Origin: Tetraselmis striata
Lineage: Eukaryota; Chlorophyta; Chlorodendrophyceae; Chlorodendrales; Chlorodendraceae
DNA length: 64,000 nt
NCBI GenBank assembly: GCA_006384855.1
Contig: VCJN01002687.1
Location: forward strand, 1 to 64,000
Direction of reading: 5' to 3'
Part shown: piece after piece, positions 62,246 to 64,000 of the stretch
Layout of the letters: each line of letters starts with the position of its first letter
How positions within the stretch are numbered: position 1 is the stretch's first letter
Translations under genes and position numbers: made by a program
Notes under the pieces: generated by a model
Seen by the model: the letters and a program-made list of their open reading frames with translations, nothing else
Database searches by the model: none
What the model was told of the DNA's origin: nothing

Positions 62246-64000
62246 AGGGTGAAGGACTGTCCCCTAAAACGGCTCGCGAGACTACAGAAGTACAGCCCTC
62301 GTATCCTCGAACGACACTGAGGCCTGATTTCCTCCACAAGGATTTCAGCGACTGGATGGTACATCGCGAATTATTTCACGAGTACACGAAGAAATACGGA
62401 CCCTGCGACCTGGACGGAGCTTGCGATAATGACGGCCTGAATTCTCAAGTTTCTGGTAGTTTTTGCTGTCCGACGCGCCCATTTCAGGAACAGGATCTCG
62501 GAGAATATCGGCGTATTTGGCTAAATGCCCCGTATGACCGAATTGAAGAATTTTTGGGCCACTACCTTCGACAGAAGTTATTGCATCCGCATCTACGAGC
62601 AATTATTGTGGTCCCAAAATGGTCGCGTAAGCCGTGGTTTCGACTACTTAGAAATTTTCGTCTGGTGGATGAGTTGCCAGCGGAGACTTCTGTGTTTACG
62701 TGTCCAACGAACGATGGCATAGAAGGTGCGAGACAAGATGTTGGCCCCACTCGATGGGCAACACAGATCTACGCTGACGATGGCGCCGGCGTACGGTTTC
62801 TACCGCAGCACCTGAGAACCCCACCGAAGCCTGAGTGGACGCACTCGAAGGTTCTAGTAACCGATGGAAGACGAGTGCTTCTGACTGTAGAAGACAGCGG
62901 ACTGATTTGGTTTCCAGAAGGCAAGCGCGGCGACACGGACGCGACGCCGGAGACAACAGCAGTACGACGATTACTCGAGCAAACTGGGTACCGGGTACAG
63001 GAGAGCAATCTACGGTACCTCGGCACTCAGCGGACGGGAGACAACCGGTGTCCTGTATACCTGTATCGCGCTCGTCGTAATACTGTACCTGCGAAGACCC
63101 CTTTGAACCGTGCACTATGGACAACCTGGAAGAAATTATTGGAGGCACGAAGTACGGGTTATCTGGAGACGGAGACAGTACGCTACCCACTACGGTACGA
63201 AAGCTTCGGCGAACAAATTGATGAATATGTCAACCGTAACGTCCGACTACCTGGCGAAGACTCCACATCGCGTTTGTGCAACGTATCTTCACCGAGTGGT
63301 ACCCGACTGCTGACTATTACTGGCGAATTGCGAGGACGACACTGTAAAATACTGGTGGACTCTGGTGCAACCGAAAATTTTGCGAGTACCGAATGGGTGC
63401 AATTGCATCAGTGCCCTACAGTATCCGGAGGAAAACATCGTATAAAACTGGCGAACGGCAGTATGAGTACCAGTACCAAACGGCTGAGGAGCGAAGTACT
63501 TACCGTAGGAGCTTTCGACTATAAATTGGACGCTATAGTTACAGACCTGGAGAAATTCGACATTATTCTCGGACAACCTTGGCTGGAAACAGTTAATCCT
63601 GACATCGACTGGACTGCTAAAATTATTAAACACCGGAAGACTGGACAATACATTGCTACAGCGGAACAGTATACAGTACCTACGACGGTTTACCATCTGG
63701 ACGCGGCTAAGATGGCGAAGGAGCTGAGGAAGAGTCGCGGCGAGGAACTGTTTGCTGTTGCGGTACGCGAGGTGTTCGATGCGGTAGCTGAGCTGCGCAC
63801 GGACCAGTCGACCGAGTGGACCGAGGAGCTCAAGGAGTCCCTTATGGAGTTTGCAGACATCATCGCGGAGCCTACTGACCTGCCGCCGGAGCGCGAGTTC
63901 GACTTTGAGATCAACCTGGAGAGTGATGAACCCCCCAAGGAACGAACGTACCGTATGTCACCGGCGGAGTTGCAGGAGGTACGGTCACAACTGGAGGAAT
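62212..64000 (+). CDS. pol: Pol polyprotein with methylase-like, Nudix-like, protease and RT domains (partial)
   Basis: The frame is open from the -1 site to the window end. Region 1 (about 62345-62720; KKYGPCDLDGACDNDGLNSQ, WLNAPYDRIEEFLGHYLRQK, IIVVPKWSRKPWFRLL) resembles the methyltransferase-like module of some DIRS and Ty3 elements, with NAPY in place of NPPW. Region 2 (about 62842-63082; HSKVLVTDGRRVLLTVEDSG, LIWFPEGKRGDTDATPETTA, VRRLLEQTGYRVQ, LRYLGTQRTGDNRCPVYLYR) has the layout of a Nudix hydrolase, with the box degenerate (RRxLEQ for RExxEE). Region 3 is retropepsin (CKILVDSGATENFASTEW, DIILGQPWLETVNPDIDW). The last visible residues, TYRMSPAELQEVRSQLEE, begin the reverse transcriptase. 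RNase H and integrase should lie right of the window. Confidence 0.8.

Larger units (their letters stand above)
60763..64000 (+). mobile_element. LTR retrotransposon (Ty3-like), 5' portion, truncated by window edge
   Basis: The order is LTR end, primer-binding site, gag, -1 frameshift, methylase-like domain, Nudix-like domain, retropepsin and the beginning of reverse transcriptase. The protease-RT order places it in the Ty3/gypsy lineage. All ORFs are intact up to the edge, so it may be recently active. The left LTR probably ends at 61015 (TAACA); its start is uncertain because the partner LTR is outside the window. Confidence 0.8.

Overview
The window looks like nuclear DNA of a GC-rich, flagellated, mitochondriate protist. 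A microalga, perhaps a prasinophyte-like green alga, is my inference only. The evidence is: genes split by spliceosomal introns (GT-AG and several GC-AG); a dynein-2 (intraflagellar transport) intermediate chain; mitochondrial SDHA; a TMEM258 subunit of the ER oligosaccharyltransferase; a UEV/MMS2 ubiquitin-conjugating variant; a cytochrome b561; a helicase-associated-domain protein; and a selenocysteine tRNA, so the organism probably decodes UGA as Sec. Long G/C homopolymers occur all along the window and cluster in introns near splice sites.

Layout. 0-1 kb: the 3' exon of a bacterial-type NAD+-dependent DNA ligase. 1-4 kb: intergenic DNA with a small foldback repeat. 4.1-9.9 kb (minus): DYNC2I2/WDR34. 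11.7-16.2 kb (plus): a membrane-anchored, two-propeller WD40 protein with a bacterial STAND-like linker. 16.5-18.6 kb (minus): a multi-pass membrane protein. 19.7-21.5 kb (plus): a three-repeat helicase-associated-domain protein. 22.6-29.8 kb: a nest of transposons (AT-rich Ty3-like remnant, a dispersed repeat, a degenerate tyrosine-recombinase element). 30.2 kb: intronless UEV. 32.2-33.5 kb (minus): an orphan terminal exon and TMEM258. 34.3-37.4 kb: a near-intact tyrosine-recombinase element with identical 186-bp direct repeats. 37.7-39.0 kb: cytochrome b561. 39.9-42.3 kb: tRNA-Sec, a tRNA-like repeat and non-LTR retroelement pieces. 42.8-44.7 kb: a secreted PAN/Apple protein. 46-47.9 kb (minus): an unknown two-exon gene. 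48.1-49.4 kb: a tandem duplication that doubles an exon. 49.5-53 kb: a broken F-box/LRR gene holding about 38 near-identical 75-bp repeats. 55.7-59.9 kb (minus): SDHA. 60.8-64 kb: the 5' part of an LTR retrotransposon.

Most cellular genes here are unrelated housekeeping genes and do not form a pathway. The most unusual material is in the mobile elements. The LTR element at the right edge has a textbook -1 frameshift heptamer (GGGAAAC) just before the gag stop. It also carries a Nudix-like domain and a methylase-like domain upstream of its protease. The tyrosine-recombinase elements place gag and recombinase in one frame, separated in one copy by UGA-CGG and joined in the other copy by a Cys codon. 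All exon joins were deduced by eye from splice consensus, phase and family similarity; no alignment or transcript was available.
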